A stretch of DNA of 47,637 bases from an uncultured Clostridia bacterium. GTDB lineage: Bacteria > Bacillota > Clostridia > Oscillospirales > Ruminococcaceae. Under the pieces are notes generated by a model. It made no database searches and was not told where the DNA came from. It saw only the letters and a list, made by a program, of their open reading frames with translations. Within the stretch, counting starts at the first letter, position 1. Each line of letters opens with the position of its first letter. A program made the translations under genes and the position numbers. Shown piece by piece: positions 1 through 11,170 of the stretch. The stretch spans positions 1-47,637 of the forward strand of contig CALXGT010000025.1 in NCBI GenBank assembly GCA_944387915.1, given 5' to 3'.

Positions 1-34
1 AAAAACGCCACAACTTCTTTGAAGCTGCGGCGTA
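1..34 (-). terminator. Likely intrinsic terminator of copA-csoR operon
   Basis: On the minus strand an imperfect hairpin (outer arms CGCC/GGCG, inner arms CTTC/GAAG) is followed directly by five T. It lies about 160 nt beyond the csoR stop and is the nearest minus-strand terminator-like structure. The fold was worked out by eye. Confidence 0.45.
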
Positions 35-42
35 GTATGCAG

Positions 43-76
43 AAAGGGACGCTATCTCTCGATAACGTCCCTTTTG
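43..76 (+). terminator. Hairpin terminator of a gene left of the window
   Basis: Perfect 9-bp arms AAAGGGACG/CGTCCCTTT (43-51 with 66-74), with further TATC/GATA pairing in the loop, followed by TTTT on the plus strand. No plus-strand gene precedes it in the window, so it may end an upstream gene; it could act in both directions. Confidence 0.45.
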
Positions 77-157
77 CTTGGTTATTCACTTGTAACCTGT
101 TTGCCCGCTGTCCATAAACGCGATGATTTAAGGGTTTTTGCTTGTTTTCTTATCTCA

Positions 158-184
158 CCGCGCTTAAAGCGGGGGATTTTTTTA
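158..184 (+). terminator. Weak hairpin with T7 run
   Basis: A short CCGC/GCGG hairpin, with the alternative arms CGCTT/AAGCG, is followed after GGGA by seven T. It lies just beyond the csoR stop. The T-run is on the plus strand, so it does not obviously serve csoR. Weak call. Confidence 0.25.
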
Positions 185-192
185 TAGCGCTC

Positions 193-455
193 CTATTTTA
201 GCAGCTTATCCAGGGTTGTAAACAATTCGTTTAGCTTTTCCTCGCCGCCGTTTTGCTGGATCGCTTCGGCGACACAGCTTCCCATATGGGCCTTGAGCAC
301 TTCGCGGTTGGCCTTTTTCAGGACCTGCTCCGCCGCGGAGATTTGGTTCGAAATATCGATACAGTACCGATCCTCCTCGATCATCTTTAAGATCCCGTCA
401 AGCTGTCCACGTGCCGTTTTGATCAGCCGTTCGACGGCTTTCCGATCCGCTTTCA

Positions 456-456
<1 letters not shown>
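193..456 (-). CDS. csoR: CsoR-type copper-sensing repressor
   Basis: An 87-residue all-helical protein of the CsoR/FrmR (DUF156) family, which represses copper efflux genes until Cu(I) binds. The expected Cu(I) ligands are visible: a Cys in RYCIDISNQ (about residue 32) and the His-x3-Cys pair in AHMGSC (about residues 57 and 61). This Cys-His-Cys set fits CsoR better than the formaldehyde sensor FrmR. The ATG overlaps the copA stop as TAATG and no Shine-Dalgarno is visible, so translation is probably coupled to copA. The likely target is the palindrome at 3039-3055 upstream of copA, making the operon autoregulated. Length matches the family. Confidence 0.93.
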
Positions 457-3023
<2,567 letters not shown>

Positions 3024-3038
3024 ACGCGACCCTCCTCT

Positions 3039-3055
3039 ACACCCCCGGGGGGTGT
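3039..3055 (-). promoter_or_regulatory. CsoR-like operator palindrome
   Basis: A G/C-tract dyad, ACACCCCCGGGGGGTGT, lies between the -10 box and the copA ribosome binding site, covering the expected transcription start region. C-tract/G-tract dyads of this kind are typical CsoR operators. Repression by the CsoR encoded two genes downstream is inferred. Confidence 0.75.
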
Positions 3056-3063
3056 TCGACCTT

Positions 3064-3092
3064 AGTATAACCAAAAGAAAATCCTTTGTCAA
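3064..3092 (-). promoter_or_regulatory. copA-csoR promoter
   Basis: Minus-strand -35 TTGACA (3087-3092) and -10 TATACT (3064-3069) with exactly 17 bp spacing, a near-consensus housekeeping sigma promoter. The CsoR-like dyad lies immediately downstream. Confidence 0.85.
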
Positions 3093-3100
3093 TAGTCTTC

Positions 3101-3129
3101 TTGTATTTTTTTCTTTGGTATGATACAAT
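3101..3129 (+). promoter_or_regulatory. Promoter of chromate-transporter pair
   Basis: -35 TTGTAT (3101-3106) and -10 TACAAT (3124-3129), 17 bp apart, divergent from the copA promoter. Confidence 0.55.
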
Positions 3130-3174
3130 GGCAACGGTCAAGAAAAAAGAAAATAAAGAGAAGGAGAGATTTTT

Positions 3175-3723
3175 TTGAAGGAGATTTTGGATCTGTTTTT
3201 GATCTTTGCCCGGATCGGCGGATTGACCTTCGGTGGCGGTTACGCCATGCTTCCTATGCTTCAGCAGGAAATGGTAGAGAAGCGAAAATGGGCGACGGAG
3301 GAGGAACTGATGGACTATTATGCCATTGGACAGTGTACGCCCGGCATTATTGCCGTTAATACGGCGACCTTCATCGGATATAAGATCAAAGGGATCGTGG
3401 GAGGTATTTTTGCCACCTTAGGGGTCGTTTTTCCGTCCTTGGTCATTATCAGTATCATTTCCGCCTTTATCATCAATTTTGCATCACTTCCGGTGGTGAT
3501 CAATGCTTTTGCGGGGATCAGGGTCTGTGTCTGCGTTTTGGTCATCAACGCGGTGGTGAAGCTTTATAAATCCGCGGTGGTGGACAAGGTGACGCTGCTC
3601 TTATTTTTGGCGGTGGGGCTTTTGATGCTCTTAACCCCGGTTTCTCCCATTTTGCTGGTTTTATTGTCCGGCGCCGCCGGACTTGGGATCCAGCTGATCA
3701 AAGCAAAGGGGGCGAAGAAATAA
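3175..3723 (+). CDS. Chromate transporter family protein, first half-size subunit
   Basis: A 182-residue membrane protein of the CHR (ChrA) superfamily, short-chain type, in which two half-size proteins act together. Family marks are ARIGGLTFGGGYAMLP at the N-terminus, then IGQCTPGIIAVNTATFIGY, followed by several hydrophobic helices. The TTG start is chosen because AAGGAG stands 8 nt before it and no ATG fits. The stop overlaps the ATG of the next gene (TAATG), so the two subunits are coupled. Chromate is the family's best-known substrate, but chromate-pair proteins in gut Clostridia are seldom tested; the natural substrate here is unknown. Its place opposite copA suggests metal or anion stress, by context only. 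Confidence 0.85.
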   Translation: MKEILDLFLIFARIGGLTFGGGYAMLPMLQQEMVEKRKWATEEELMDYYAIGQCTPGIIAVNTATFIGYKIKGIVGGIFATLGVVFPSLVIISIISAFIINFASLPVVINAFAGIRVCVCVLVINAVVKLYKSAVVDKVTLLLFLAVGLLMLLTPVSPILLVLLSGAAGLGIQLIKAKGAKK

Positions 3724-4319
3724 TGGCGCTTTTAGAGTCTTTGGCCATGCTGTTTTATGAGTTTTTCAAGGTCGGATTGTTCGCGATTGGCGGGGGATTG
3801 GCGACCCTTCCCTTTTTAAATGAGTTACAGGTGCGGCACGATTGGTTCACTCCTGATGATATCACCAATATGCTCGCTATTTCCGAGTCTACCCCCGGTC
3901 CTCTCGGCGTCAATATGGCGACCTATGTAGGGTTTAAAAACTGCGGTGTCATCGGCGGCGTGGTGGCGACGCTGGGATTGATCGCGCCATCCATTATCAT
4001 TATTATCATCATCGCCCGTTTTCTTCGGAAATTTCAGGACAACCCTTATGTGCGCTATGCTTTTTACGGCCTTCGTCCCGCGTCGGCTGGACTGATTGCG
4101 GCGGCGGCAGCGGATATCGGAAAGGTGGTTGTTTTTAGCGGTACAGTTTCTTTTGCCAGCGTTTCCGCCTTTTTCGGTTCTCTGGATCTTAGGGGGATTC
4201 TTTTCGCGGTTCTTTTGCTGGTATTGACCAATATAAAGAAGTTAAAAAAGGTGCATCCCGTTTTCTTTATCGCATTTGCGGCTGTGGTAGGAATTGTATT
4301 CCGTTTTGGCGGCGTTTAA
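3723..4319 (+). CDS. Chromate transporter family protein, second half-size subunit
   Basis: A 198-residue partner of the preceding gene. It has the same CHR fold marks: FKVGLFAIGGGLATLPFL near the N-terminus, a motif around ISESTPGPLGVNMATYVG, then strongly hydrophobic helices rich in Ile. The N-terminal halves of the two subunits can be aligned by eye, as expected for a dimeric antiporter formed from two half-size proteins of opposite topology. Translation is coupled through TAATG. A strong terminator follows at 4321, so this is a two-gene operon. Confidence 0.85.
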   Translation: MALLESLAMLFYEFFKVGLFAIGGGLATLPFLNELQVRHDWFTPDDITNMLAISESTPGPLGVNMATYVGFKNCGVIGGVVATLGLIAPSIIIIIIIARFLRKFQDNPYVRYAFYGLRPASAGLIAAAAADIGKVVVFSGTVSFASVSAFFGSLDLRGILFAVLLLVLTNIKKLKKVHPVFFIAFAAVVGIVFRFGGV

Positions 4320-4320
4320 T

Positions 4321-4368
4321 GGAAAGCTGGCGTTTTTCTTATGAAAACGCCGGCTTTCCGTGTTTTTT
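4321..4368 (+). terminator. Intrinsic terminator after chromate-transporter pair
   Basis: GGAAAGC and GGCGTTTT pair with AAAACGCC and GCTTTCC, followed by GTGTTTTTT. Confidence 0.85.
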
Positions 4369-4419
4369 GGAAATTTACAAAAAGCTTTTCAATTGTTCAG
4401 AAAACAGAAACAAATAAGT

Positions 4420-4448
4420 TTGACCTCTATTTTTAAAAAGATTATAAT
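4420..4448 (+). promoter_or_regulatory. Promoter of ABC transporter operon
   Basis: -35 TTGACC (4420-4425) and -10 TATAAT (4443-4448), 17 bp apart, about 65 nt before the ATPase start. Confidence 0.8.
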
Positions 4449-4512
4449 AGAATTAACAGGAAAAGAATAGAAAAAGAGATCTTTTTCCCGTTCTAACGAA
4501 GGAGGGAATGGA

Positions 4513-5217
4513 ATGTCTGCGTTTGTGACATTAGACTCGGTTTATAAGCGGTACCAAATGGGCGAAGTGACCATTACGGCCTCTGACGGCGTTTCTTTTA
4601 CGGTGGAAAAAGGGGAATTTGCGGTCATTGTAGGAAGCAGCGGCGCCGGGAAAACCACCATTTTAAATATCTTGGGCGGCATGGACAGCTGCGATGAGGG
4701 CACCATTCTGGTAGACGGGAACAATATCGCCGCGTATACCCAAAAGGAATTGACCAAATACCGCCGATATGACATCGGCTTTGTTTTTCAGTTTTACAAT
4801 CTGGTTCCCAATTTGACCGCCAAGGAAAACGTGGAATTGGCGACCCAGATCGGAAAGGATTACTTAGATGCGGAAGAAGTTTTGAGAGATGTTGGCTTAG
4901 GGGACCGGCTTTCCAATTTTCCCGCCCAGCTTTCCGGCGGGGAGCAGCAGCGGGTCTCCATCGCCAGAGCACTGGCCAAAAAGCCCAAGCTTCTTTTGTG
5001 CGATGAACCCACCGGCGCGTTGGATTATCAAACGGGAAAAACCATTTTGAAACTGCTCCAGGACACATGCCGGAAAAATAATATGACGGTGATTTTGATT
5101 ACCCATAACCAGGCGATTACCCCCATGGCGGACCGGGTGATCCATATGAAAAACAGTAAAGTGAGCGAGATCGTTTTAAATCCGCATCCAACCCCCATTG
5201 AAGAGATCGAGTGGTGA
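4513..5217 (+). CDS. ABC transporter ATP-binding protein (MacB/LolD-type)
   Basis: A 234-residue nucleotide-binding subunit. Walker A is GSSGAGKTT, the signature [15 protein letters not shown], Walker [13 protein letters not shown] and the switch His lies in LITHNQ. The sequence style ([27 protein letters not shown]) is that of the MacB/LolD/FtsE group, which powers mechanotransmission-type FtsX permeases rather than classical importers. GGAGGG precedes the ATG. Four bases separate its stop from the permease start. Such pairs in Firmicutes export or resist peptides or remodel lipoproteins; no regulator genes adjoin to say which. Confidence 0.93.
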   Translation: MSAFVTLDSVYKRYQMGEVTITASDGVSFTVEKGEFAVIVGSSGAGKTTILNILGGMDSCDEGTILVDGNNIAAYTQKELTKYRRYDIGFVFQFYNLVPNLTAKENVELATQIGKDYLDAEEVLRDVGLGDRLSNFPAQLSGGEQQRVSIARALAKKPKLLLCDEPTGALDYQTGKTILKLLQDTCRKNNMTVILITHNQAITPMADRVIHMKNSKVSEIVLNPHPTPIEEIEW

Positions 5218-5221
5218 TGAT

Positions 5222-8200
5222 ATGAAAATCAAAACTGCGCTTTTGAAGGACTTTTTGCGGGAGATCCGTCGGTCCAAGACCCGCTTTCTTTCCATTTTAC
5301 TGATTGTGGCGATTGGGACCGGCTTTTTTGCCGGATTGAAAGCCTGCGCGCCGGATATGCATTTAACGGCGGAAAAATATTACGCGGATCATCATTTGAT
5401 GGATCTTCATTTGGTTTCCACTTTGGGAATCGATGAAGACAATCTTCAAACCATTCAAGACGCGGGAGGCATCAAAGATCTTTACGCCGGGTATTCGGCG
5501 ACCCTTTTGTACCAAAATGAGGACAGCGAGACCATTGTGAAGGTGATGTCCTCGAATTTCTCGGAGGAGGAGATCAACGCGCCCCTTTTGATCGAGGGGC
5601 GTTACCCTACGGCTCCGAACGAATGTGTCATCGACGAGAGCGGGAAATATCTTCCCGAGGATTGGGTGATCGGCGCCGAGATTACGCTGAAGGCCGCCGA
5701 CGGGGAAGATATTGACGACAGCATGGCGGAAAAGACGTTTACCATTGTGGGAAGCGTGCGGTCGCCTTTATATGTAAACTTTGAGCGGGGAAACTGTACC
5801 ATTGGGGATGGTAAGATCGATACCTTCATCTTGACGCTTCCCGAGGCGTTTTCCTACGAAGTGTATACCGACGTCTATCTGACTTTGGACGCCCTGGATG
5901 GGGTTTCGCCTTTTTCCGATGAATACGATGATATTTTGGAGACAGAAACGGATCGGTTTACGAAGCTGTCGGAGGAATTGGCGAAAGCCCGTTACGACGC
6001 CCTTTATGAGGAAGGACGGGAAGAGTTAGATAAGGGAATCGCTGAATTTAACGAAGAAAAGGAAAAAGGGCAAAAGGAGTTGGATGACGCCGCGGCGGAG
6101 CTTGCGGACGCGAAAAAAGAGTTAGACGACGGGTTTGCCGATTACTACCGGGGGCTTGATGAGCTGAATACCCGTATTTCCGACGCGAAAGCCACCATCC
6201 AGTCGGAGAAGGAGACGTTAGAAAACGCCAAGGCGGAGCTGGAGCAGGGATACCAGACCTACGAGGAGCAGCTTGCGGCTTTTGAAAAGACCGAAGAGGA
6301 GATGGGAGATCAGATCGCTTCCTATGAGGCGCTCCTTGCGCAAAAAGACGGAGAGCTTTCCGAAGCTTACGGGAAAATAGACGCGCAAAAGGCACTTTTG
6401 GGGCAGATTGAAACCTTTTTAGACGGATATGCGGATGTCAGTATTTCCGACGCGTCTTTGTATCCGGAAGATGTGAAAGCGCTCTTTACCTCCGCGTCGG
6501 AGTTGGATCCCTCTTTGTCCGGACTTTTGGCGTCCTATCTTCGGGCTCAGCCGGAAAACAAGACGGCTTATCGAAACGGCGTAGAGACGGCGCTGGAAAA
6601 AATCGAGGAGGAGATTTCCGCCAATGAGGCTCTTCTCGCCCAAGCCGAGGAAGAACTTTCGCCGATTCGGGAAGCGGTAAATTCTTTTTACGAAGGAAAA
6701 GCCGCGTTACAGCAAGCCAAAGAGACGTTAGACCAGAACGCTTTGCAGATCGAAGAAGGGGAAGCGGCTTTAAAAGACGCGGAAGAGACCCTGGCGACGG
6801 AGGAAGCGGACGGAAAAGCAGAGCTTGCCGACGCTTACGCCCAGCTGATGGACGGCAAGGCGGAGTATGAAGACGGTTTAGCGGAATACGAAGACGGCAA
6901 AGCCACTTTTGACGCGGAGATTGCCGACGCGCAAAAAGAGTTGGATGATGCGGAAAAAGAGCTGAATAAACTTGCGCTCCCCGTCTATTACATTTGGGAC
7001 CGCTACAATAATCCCGGCTACAGCGATTACCAAAGCGATACGCTGAAGGTAGACGCTATCGCCAAGGTATTCCCCGTGTTCTTTGTTCTGGTAGCGGGAC
7101 TTGTCTGCTTAACCACCATGAGCCGTATGGTGGACGAACAGCGGACGCTGATCGGTACCTTCAAGGCATTAGGTTACAGCCGGCGTTCCATTATGGTGAA
7201 GTATTTGGGCTATGCCATTTTGGCGAGTTTTATCGGTACCTTCGTAGGGGTTGCCATCGGTTTTCGCCTCTTTCCTACCGTTATCATCAATGCCTACCGG
7301 ATTATGTATGTGTTCCCGGATACATTGATGCCTTTCCGTTGGGACTATACGTTGGGATGTTTGATCGTCGCTTTCCTTTGCACCGGCGTTTCCGCTTATT
7401 TTGCCTGTCGGAAGGCGTTAAAGTCCTTCCCCGCCCAGCTTATGCGGCCCAAGACACCGAAAGCCGGAAAGCGGGTTCTTTGGGAGCGGTTTCCGAAAAT
7501 TTGGAACCGGATCGATTTTATCCAAAAGGTCACCTTGCGTAACATTTCCCGTTACAAGGGAAGAGGCGCTATGACAATAATCGGCGTCGCCGGCTGTACC
7601 GCTTTGATTTTAGCGGGCTTCGGGCTTCGGTATTCCATTACATCTATCGGCCCCAAACAGTACAGCGAGATCTTTTTGTATGACGCCATTGTGGTGACCG
7701 AAGAGGATCTTTCCGAAGAGGAGCAGGAAGAAATCGACCAGAAAATTTCCGAGATTGACGGCGTTTCTTCCTCTATGGCCGTACTGCAAAAGAATATGGA
7801 TGTCCAGTCCGGCAACGCGGTCAAGAGTATTACCACCATGGTGATTTCCGATCCCGATAGGCTGAGCGATTATATCGTGTTACAAGAGCGGTTGGGAGGA
7901 AAGCCGATTTCCTGGGACGAGGATACGGTAATTATTACCGAAAAGCTTGCCCGGATGCTTTCTCTTTCCGAAGGGGATTCCTTTACCATCAATAATCCCG
8001 ACGGAAGCCGGCTTACCGTGACGGTGGGGGGAATCACCGAAAACTACGCGATGAATTTCGTGTATTTTACGCCGTCCCTCTATGAATCCTTGTTTGGCTA
8101 TGCGCCAGCCTATAACGCGAGGCTTTTGAATTTCGATGAGGGAGCCGACGAGGAGCAGATCGCGGCGGATCTTTTGGAAACGGAAAATGTACTTGGCTCC

Positions 8201-8650
8201 TCTATGTCTACGGAGCAAGCCAAAACCTTTACCGAAATGATGAGCAGCCTGGATCTGATCGTCTGGGTGATTATCTTTTCCGCCGGCGCGCTGGCGCTGA
8301 TTGTTATGTACAATCTGGTCAATATCAGCGTCAACGAGCGAATCAGGGAGCTTGCTACCATTAAGGTTTTGGGATTTTATGACAGGGAGGTTTCCGCCTA
8401 CATCTACCGGGAAAACACCTTTTACGCTGTGATAGGAACCCTTTTCGGACTGTTTTTGGGGGTTTTCTTAGAGAAGTTCGTGATCCAGACGGCTGAGGTA
8501 GACGCGGTCATGTTTTCACCGGAGATTCCCTTTTACTGCTTCCTTTTCGCGACGTTAATTACCTTTTTCTTTACGGTGATTGTTAACGTGCTGCTTCATT
8601 TTTCCTTAAAGAAGATCGATATGGTAGAGTCCTTAAAATCTGTAGAATAA
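5222..8650 (+). CDS. FtsX-family ABC permease with large extracellular coiled coil
   Basis: A 1142-residue permease. One membrane helix near residues 18-38 is followed by a long extracellular region, a first FtsX domain (about 613-735), another extracellular region (about 750-995) and a second FtsX domain (about 998-1140). The first extracellular part contains two Ala/Glu/Asp/Lys-rich coiled-coil stretches (about 256-390 and 456-583) made of repeats such as KELDDAEKEL and AEYEDGKATFD, separated by a short globular part. The ATG at 5222 is chosen over an in-frame TTG at 5198 that overlaps the ATPase gene. The hairpin-like extracellular coiled coil recalls MacB- or YhgE-type proteins that reach through the wall. 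Substrate unknown. Confidence 0.88.
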   Translation: MKIKTALLKDFLREIRRSKTRFLSILLIVAIGTGFFAGLKACAPDMHLTAEKYYADHHLMDLHLVSTLGIDEDNLQTIQDAGGIKDLYAGYSATLLYQNEDSETIVKVMSSNFSEEEINAPLLIEGRYPTAPNECVIDESGKYLPEDWVIGAEITLKAADGEDIDDSMAEKTFTIVGSVRSPLYVNFERGNCTIGDGKIDTFILTLPEAFSYEVYTDVYLTLDALDGVSPFSDEYDDILETETDRFTKLSEELAKARYDALYEEGREELDKGIAEFNEEKEKGQKELDDAAAELADAKKELDDGFADYYRGLDELNTRISDAKATIQSEKETLENAKAELEQGYQTYEEQLAAFEKTEEEMGDQIASYEALLAQKDGELSEAYGKIDAQKALLGQIETFLDGYADVSISDASLYPEDVKALFTSASELDPSLSGLLASYLRAQPENKTAYRNGVETALEKIEEEISANEALLAQAEEELSPIREAVNSFYEGKAALQQAKETLDQNALQIEEGEAALKDAEETLATEEADGKAELADAYAQLMDGKAEYEDGLAEYEDGKATFDAEIADAQKELDDAEKELNKLALPVYYIWDRYNNPGYSDYQSDTLKVDAIAKVFPVFFVLVAGLVCLTTMSRMVDEQRTLIGTFKALGYSRRSIMVKYLGYAILASFIGTFVGVAIGFRLFPTVIINAYRIMYVFPDTLMPFRWDYTLGCLIVAFLCTGVSAYFACRKALKSFPAQLMRPKTPKAGKRVLWERFPKIWNRIDFIQKVTLRNISRYKGRGAMTIIGVAGCTALILAGFGLRYSITSIGPKQYSEIFLYDAIVVTEEDLSEEEQEEIDQKISEIDGVSSSMAVLQKNMDVQSGNAVKSITTMVISDPDRLSDYIVLQERLGGKPISWDEDTVIITEKLARMLSLSEGDSFTINNPDGSRLTVTVGGITENYAMNFVYFTPSLYESLFGYAPAYNARLLNFDEGADEEQIAADLLETENVLGSSMSTEQAKTFTEMMSSLDLIVWVIIFSAGALALIVMYNLVNISVNERIRELATIKVLGFYDREVSAYIYRENTFYAVIGTLFGLFLGVFLEKFVIQTAEVDAVMFSPEIPFYCFLFATLITFFFTVIVNVLLHFSLKKIDMVESLKSVE

Positions 8651-8652
8651 CA

Positions 8653-8680
8653 AAAATCCCCCGTTTAAACGGGGGATTTT
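8653..8680. terminator. Perfect 28-bp palindromic bidirectional terminator
   Basis: A flawless inverted repeat (half-site AAAATCCCCCGTTT) lies between the convergent permease and DJ-1 genes, giving a T-run on each strand. Confidence 0.9.
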
Positions 8681-8681
8681 C

Positions 8682-9241
8682 CTATTCCTCTTTTCCTTTG
8701 GCGAAATGATAGAGCATTTTTTCCTTGAGCTGGGATACATCTTTCCCTAGTACCTCGGCGATTTTGTAGGCAAAGGGGTAGGGAGTGGCGGGACCCTGGC
8801 TGGTGATGAGATTTTGGTCAGCAACTACCACCTTGTGTTCGAAGATTCCGCCGATGAGCTTTTCTTCATATCCGGTGTAGCCGGTGACCCTTTTTCCGGT
8901 AATGACGCCGGCGTCGGAGAGCACTACTGTTCCGGAACACATTGCCGCGATATATTTTCCGTTTTGGTCAAAGTACTGAACCATTTGGATGACCGCGGGA
9001 TTGGCTTGTAAATTGGCGCCTCCGGGACGCCCGCCTGGGAGAACTAAAACATCATAGTTTTTGACTTCCTCGCCGAAAGGAAGATCGGCTTTGATTTGCA
9101 TGCCATGCATTCCCGTTACCCACGGGTCCTCTTCAAAATAAAGGTGTTGCATTCTACGCCTGCACGCCGGAGAATATCCACAATGGTAAGGGTTTCGCCC
9201 TCTTCATAGCCGGTCGCCATCAAAACTGCTGCTTTTGCCAT
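8682..9241 (-). pseudogene. DJ-1/PfpI family protein, frameshifted
   Basis: The C-terminal 156 residues are open from 9152 and contain the DJ-1/PfpI core: VLVLPGGRPGGANL, the nucleophile elbow AAMCSGTVVLSDAG with the reactive Cys, and ITSQGPATPYPFAY. The missing N-terminus lies just upstream in another frame: ATG at 9241, MAKAAVLMATGYEEGETL, then TIVDILRRAGVECNTF. A one-base loss in the TTTATTTT tract (about 9134-9143) moves the frame. Restoring one T would join the parts into a roughly 186-residue protein matching its intact neighbour at 9243-9800. Either a recent null, or a sequencing error. Family members act as chaperones, deglycase-like or protease-like stress proteins. Confidence 0.85.
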
Positions 9242-9242
9242 T

Positions 9243-9800
9243 TTACTGCACCTCCTCAAACGCGTTGAAATAGACCATACGGTTTTTCACCGCAAGGCTG
9301 TCGCCGCCTAATTCGTCCACCAGGGCATAAGCGAAGGCGTAAGCGGTAGCGGGACCCCGGCTGGTGATGAGGTTTTGGTCTTTGGCAACGATATCGGTTT
9401 GGTAATGACCGTCTTTGATCTTTTCATCATAGCCCACGTAGGCGGTATAATTTTTGCCTTTGAGCAGTCCCGCCCGTTCCAGCGCGATAGGAGCGGCACA
9501 GATGGCGGCGACTTTTTTACCGGATTCATTCATCTTTTGAAGGATCTCTATGGTGAGATCGCTGTCCCGCAGATTGGTTGCCCCGGGAATACCGCCGGGA
9601 AGAATGACCATATCGTATTCCTTTGGCTCCATCTCATCCAACGGTTTGTCACAGCGCACCAGGATCTGATGCGCTCCTTCGACTTCAAAGGTGAACCCTA
9701 CGAGATCGCAGGAAATGTTTGCCCGGCGAAGGATATCGGCGATGGTTAACGCCTCGCCTTCCTCGAATCCCGGCGCTAAAATGATTGCGGTTTGTTTCAT
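9243..9800 (-). CDS. DJ-1/PfpI family protein (YajL/ThiJ-like)
   Basis: A 185-residue DJ-1 superfamily protein of normal length. It has the Glu of the active site near the start (GFEEGEALT), VILPGGIPGATNL, the nucleophilic Cys in AAICAAPIALERAG and ITSRGPATAYAFAYALVDELGG at the C-terminus. These features match the YajL/PARK7-like branch. Its stop is 2 nt from the restored start of the frameshifted paralogue downstream, so both came from a tandem duplication and form one operon. A role in oxidative or carbonyl stress is a family expectation, not shown here. Confidence 0.9.
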   Translation of the reverse strand: MKQTAIILAPGFEEGEALTIADILRRANISCDLVGFTFEVEGAHQILVRCDKPLDEMEPKEYDMVILPGGIPGATNLRDSDLTIEILQKMNESGKKVAAICAAPIALERAGLLKGKNYTAYVGYDEKIKDGHYQTDIVAKDQNLITSRGPATAYAFAYALVDELGGDSLAVKNRMVYFNAFEEVQ

Positions 9801-9828
9801 AATAAGCCTCCATGTAAAATGGGGATTA

Positions 9829-11055
9829 TCACGACCGTTTCAGCCTTTTTTTCAATGCGACGGTCAGTAATATCAGATCCACGACATGAATAACCAATCC
9901 AATTAAAAGCATATTCAGGTAGCTTCCGGTAAAATCGTACAGATAGCCGATCAGCGGAAGGGCAAGAGCGCTTCCCACATTAACGAGCGTACCGGCGATA
10001 GCGTACGCTTTCGGATAGTTTTCCACTCCAAAGAGATATCGACATAATATCGGTATTCCTACGCCACCTACCGAATAGACGGAACCATAACAGAAAGAAG
10101 CAATGTAGAGTATCACAGCGTAGGACTGCGTGCTTGCGTACCAGAGAAGCAAGAGAGAGGCCGCGTTAGCAACGATCATCGTCACATTGGATTTTACCGG
10201 TCCAAACCGGTCGCTCAGCATGCCCAAGACGAGCTTGGTAACAATGTTTCCCGCCATAGAAAGAGACATCATCAACGCTCCAGTTTCCGCCGTCATTCCT
10301 ACGCTCGTAGAAAAGCCGGTGAAGTGTTGGGCAATGCCGGAAATCGATGAGTGGAGCAGGGCGAAGCCGCAAAAGCAAATAAAACCAGTTGCTTTATAGG
10401 AAAAAGAAGTAGGTCCGGTGAGAAAATCCATGTTGATTTTTTGTTTTCCGTAGGGAGAAAGCCCCATGTCCTCTGGGCGGGCGGTAAAGGGATAAAGAAG
10501 GGCTGGAAGCGTAAAGAGAAAGATGATGAGCGCCATAATCAAATAGGCGTTTCTCCAGCCAAATGTTTCAATGGATGAAGTTAACAAAGGAGAACAAATT
10601 GCTCCTGCTAATCCGCTAAAACTTAAAGTGATGCTGGTAGCAATACCATGCTTTTGGTGGAACCAGTTGGTGAGGATGATGGTGAGTGGAACATTGGAAA
10701 AAAGTCCCGCGCCGATCCCGCGTGCCAGTCCCAGGACGTAAAACATCCAAAGCTGATTACTCAATGCCATACCTACCGTTGAAAGGACTGCTATCGCGGC
10801 GCCAAAAATCAAAAGCAGTTTGTAGTGGATGCGTTTCATCAACTGGGGTACAAACAGGGAGATGCCGGCGGTTGCAAGCAAAGATAGCGTAGCATGAATT
10901 GCAAAGGATCCTCGCAAAACCTGAAGGCCTTCCGATACCGCCGTATAAAAGACGCCCACAGAGTTGGTGCAAACGCCGATAGAACTGGCGGCCAACCCGC
11001 ACAGAACAACGACGAGGATTCCGTAATGAAATTTTTTCGTTCCCAAAGATTTCAC
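9829..11055 (-). CDS. MFS transporter, 12 TM
   Basis: A 408-residue major facilitator with about 12 hydrophobic helices. The loop-2/3 type motif LVLGMLSDRFGPVKSN sits in the second half, and GLARGIGAGLFSNVPLTIILTNWFHQKHGIA in the first resembles the OFA/monocarboxylate-like branch; that stretch is cited by position only as about residues 109-139. GTG is taken as start because AAAGGT lies about 5 nt before it. It is transcribed divergently from an RpiR-type regulator with a shared palindrome between them, so the regulator probably controls this transporter. RpiR proteins sense sugar phosphates, which would suggest a sugar-derived or acid substrate, but the substrate cannot be read from the sequence. 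Confidence 0.85.
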   Translation of the reverse strand: MKSLGTKKFHYGILVVVLCGLAASSIGVCTNSVGVFYTAVSEGLQVLRGSFAIHATLSLLATAGISLFVPQLMKRIHYKLLLIFGAAIAVLSTVGMALSNQLWMFYVLGLARGIGAGLFSNVPLTIILTNWFHQKHGIATSITLSFSGLAGAICSPLLTSSIETFGWRNAYLIMALIIFLFTLPALLYPFTARPEDMGLSPYGKQKINMDFLTGPTSFSYKATGFICFCGFALLHSSISGIAQHFTGFSTSVGMTAETGALMMSLSMAGNIVTKLVLGMLSDRFGPVKSNVTMIVANAASLLLLWYASTQSYAVILYIASFCYGSVYSVGGVGIPILCRYLFGVENYPKAYAIAGTLVNVGSALALPLIGYLYDFTGSYLNMLLIGLVIHVVDLILLTVALKKRLKRS

Positions 11056-11105
11056 CCGACCTTTCTTCGAGATTCAGGTTAGCACATTTGGATAAAAATA
11101 TCTAT

Positions 11106-11138
11106 AAATTTCCAAATTTTGGAAATTTGTGGTATAAT
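11106..11138 (+). promoter_or_regulatory. RpiR-gene promoter overlapped by a perfect palindrome
   Basis: Positions 11106-11128 form a perfect dyad with half-site AAATTTCCAAA around a central T. It covers the poor -35 region of the regulator promoter, whose -10 TATAAT is at 11133-11138. It sits between divergent MFS and regulator genes and is the obvious operator for the RpiR protein. Confidence 0.7.
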
Positions 11139-11170
11139 AATTTAGATTTTTGTTTTCCAAGGAGAAAGCC

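Noticed and set aside
4625..5068. 147-residue minus-strand frame in the ABC ATPase gene
   Set aside because: Antisense reading of Walker and signature regions; no ribosome site.
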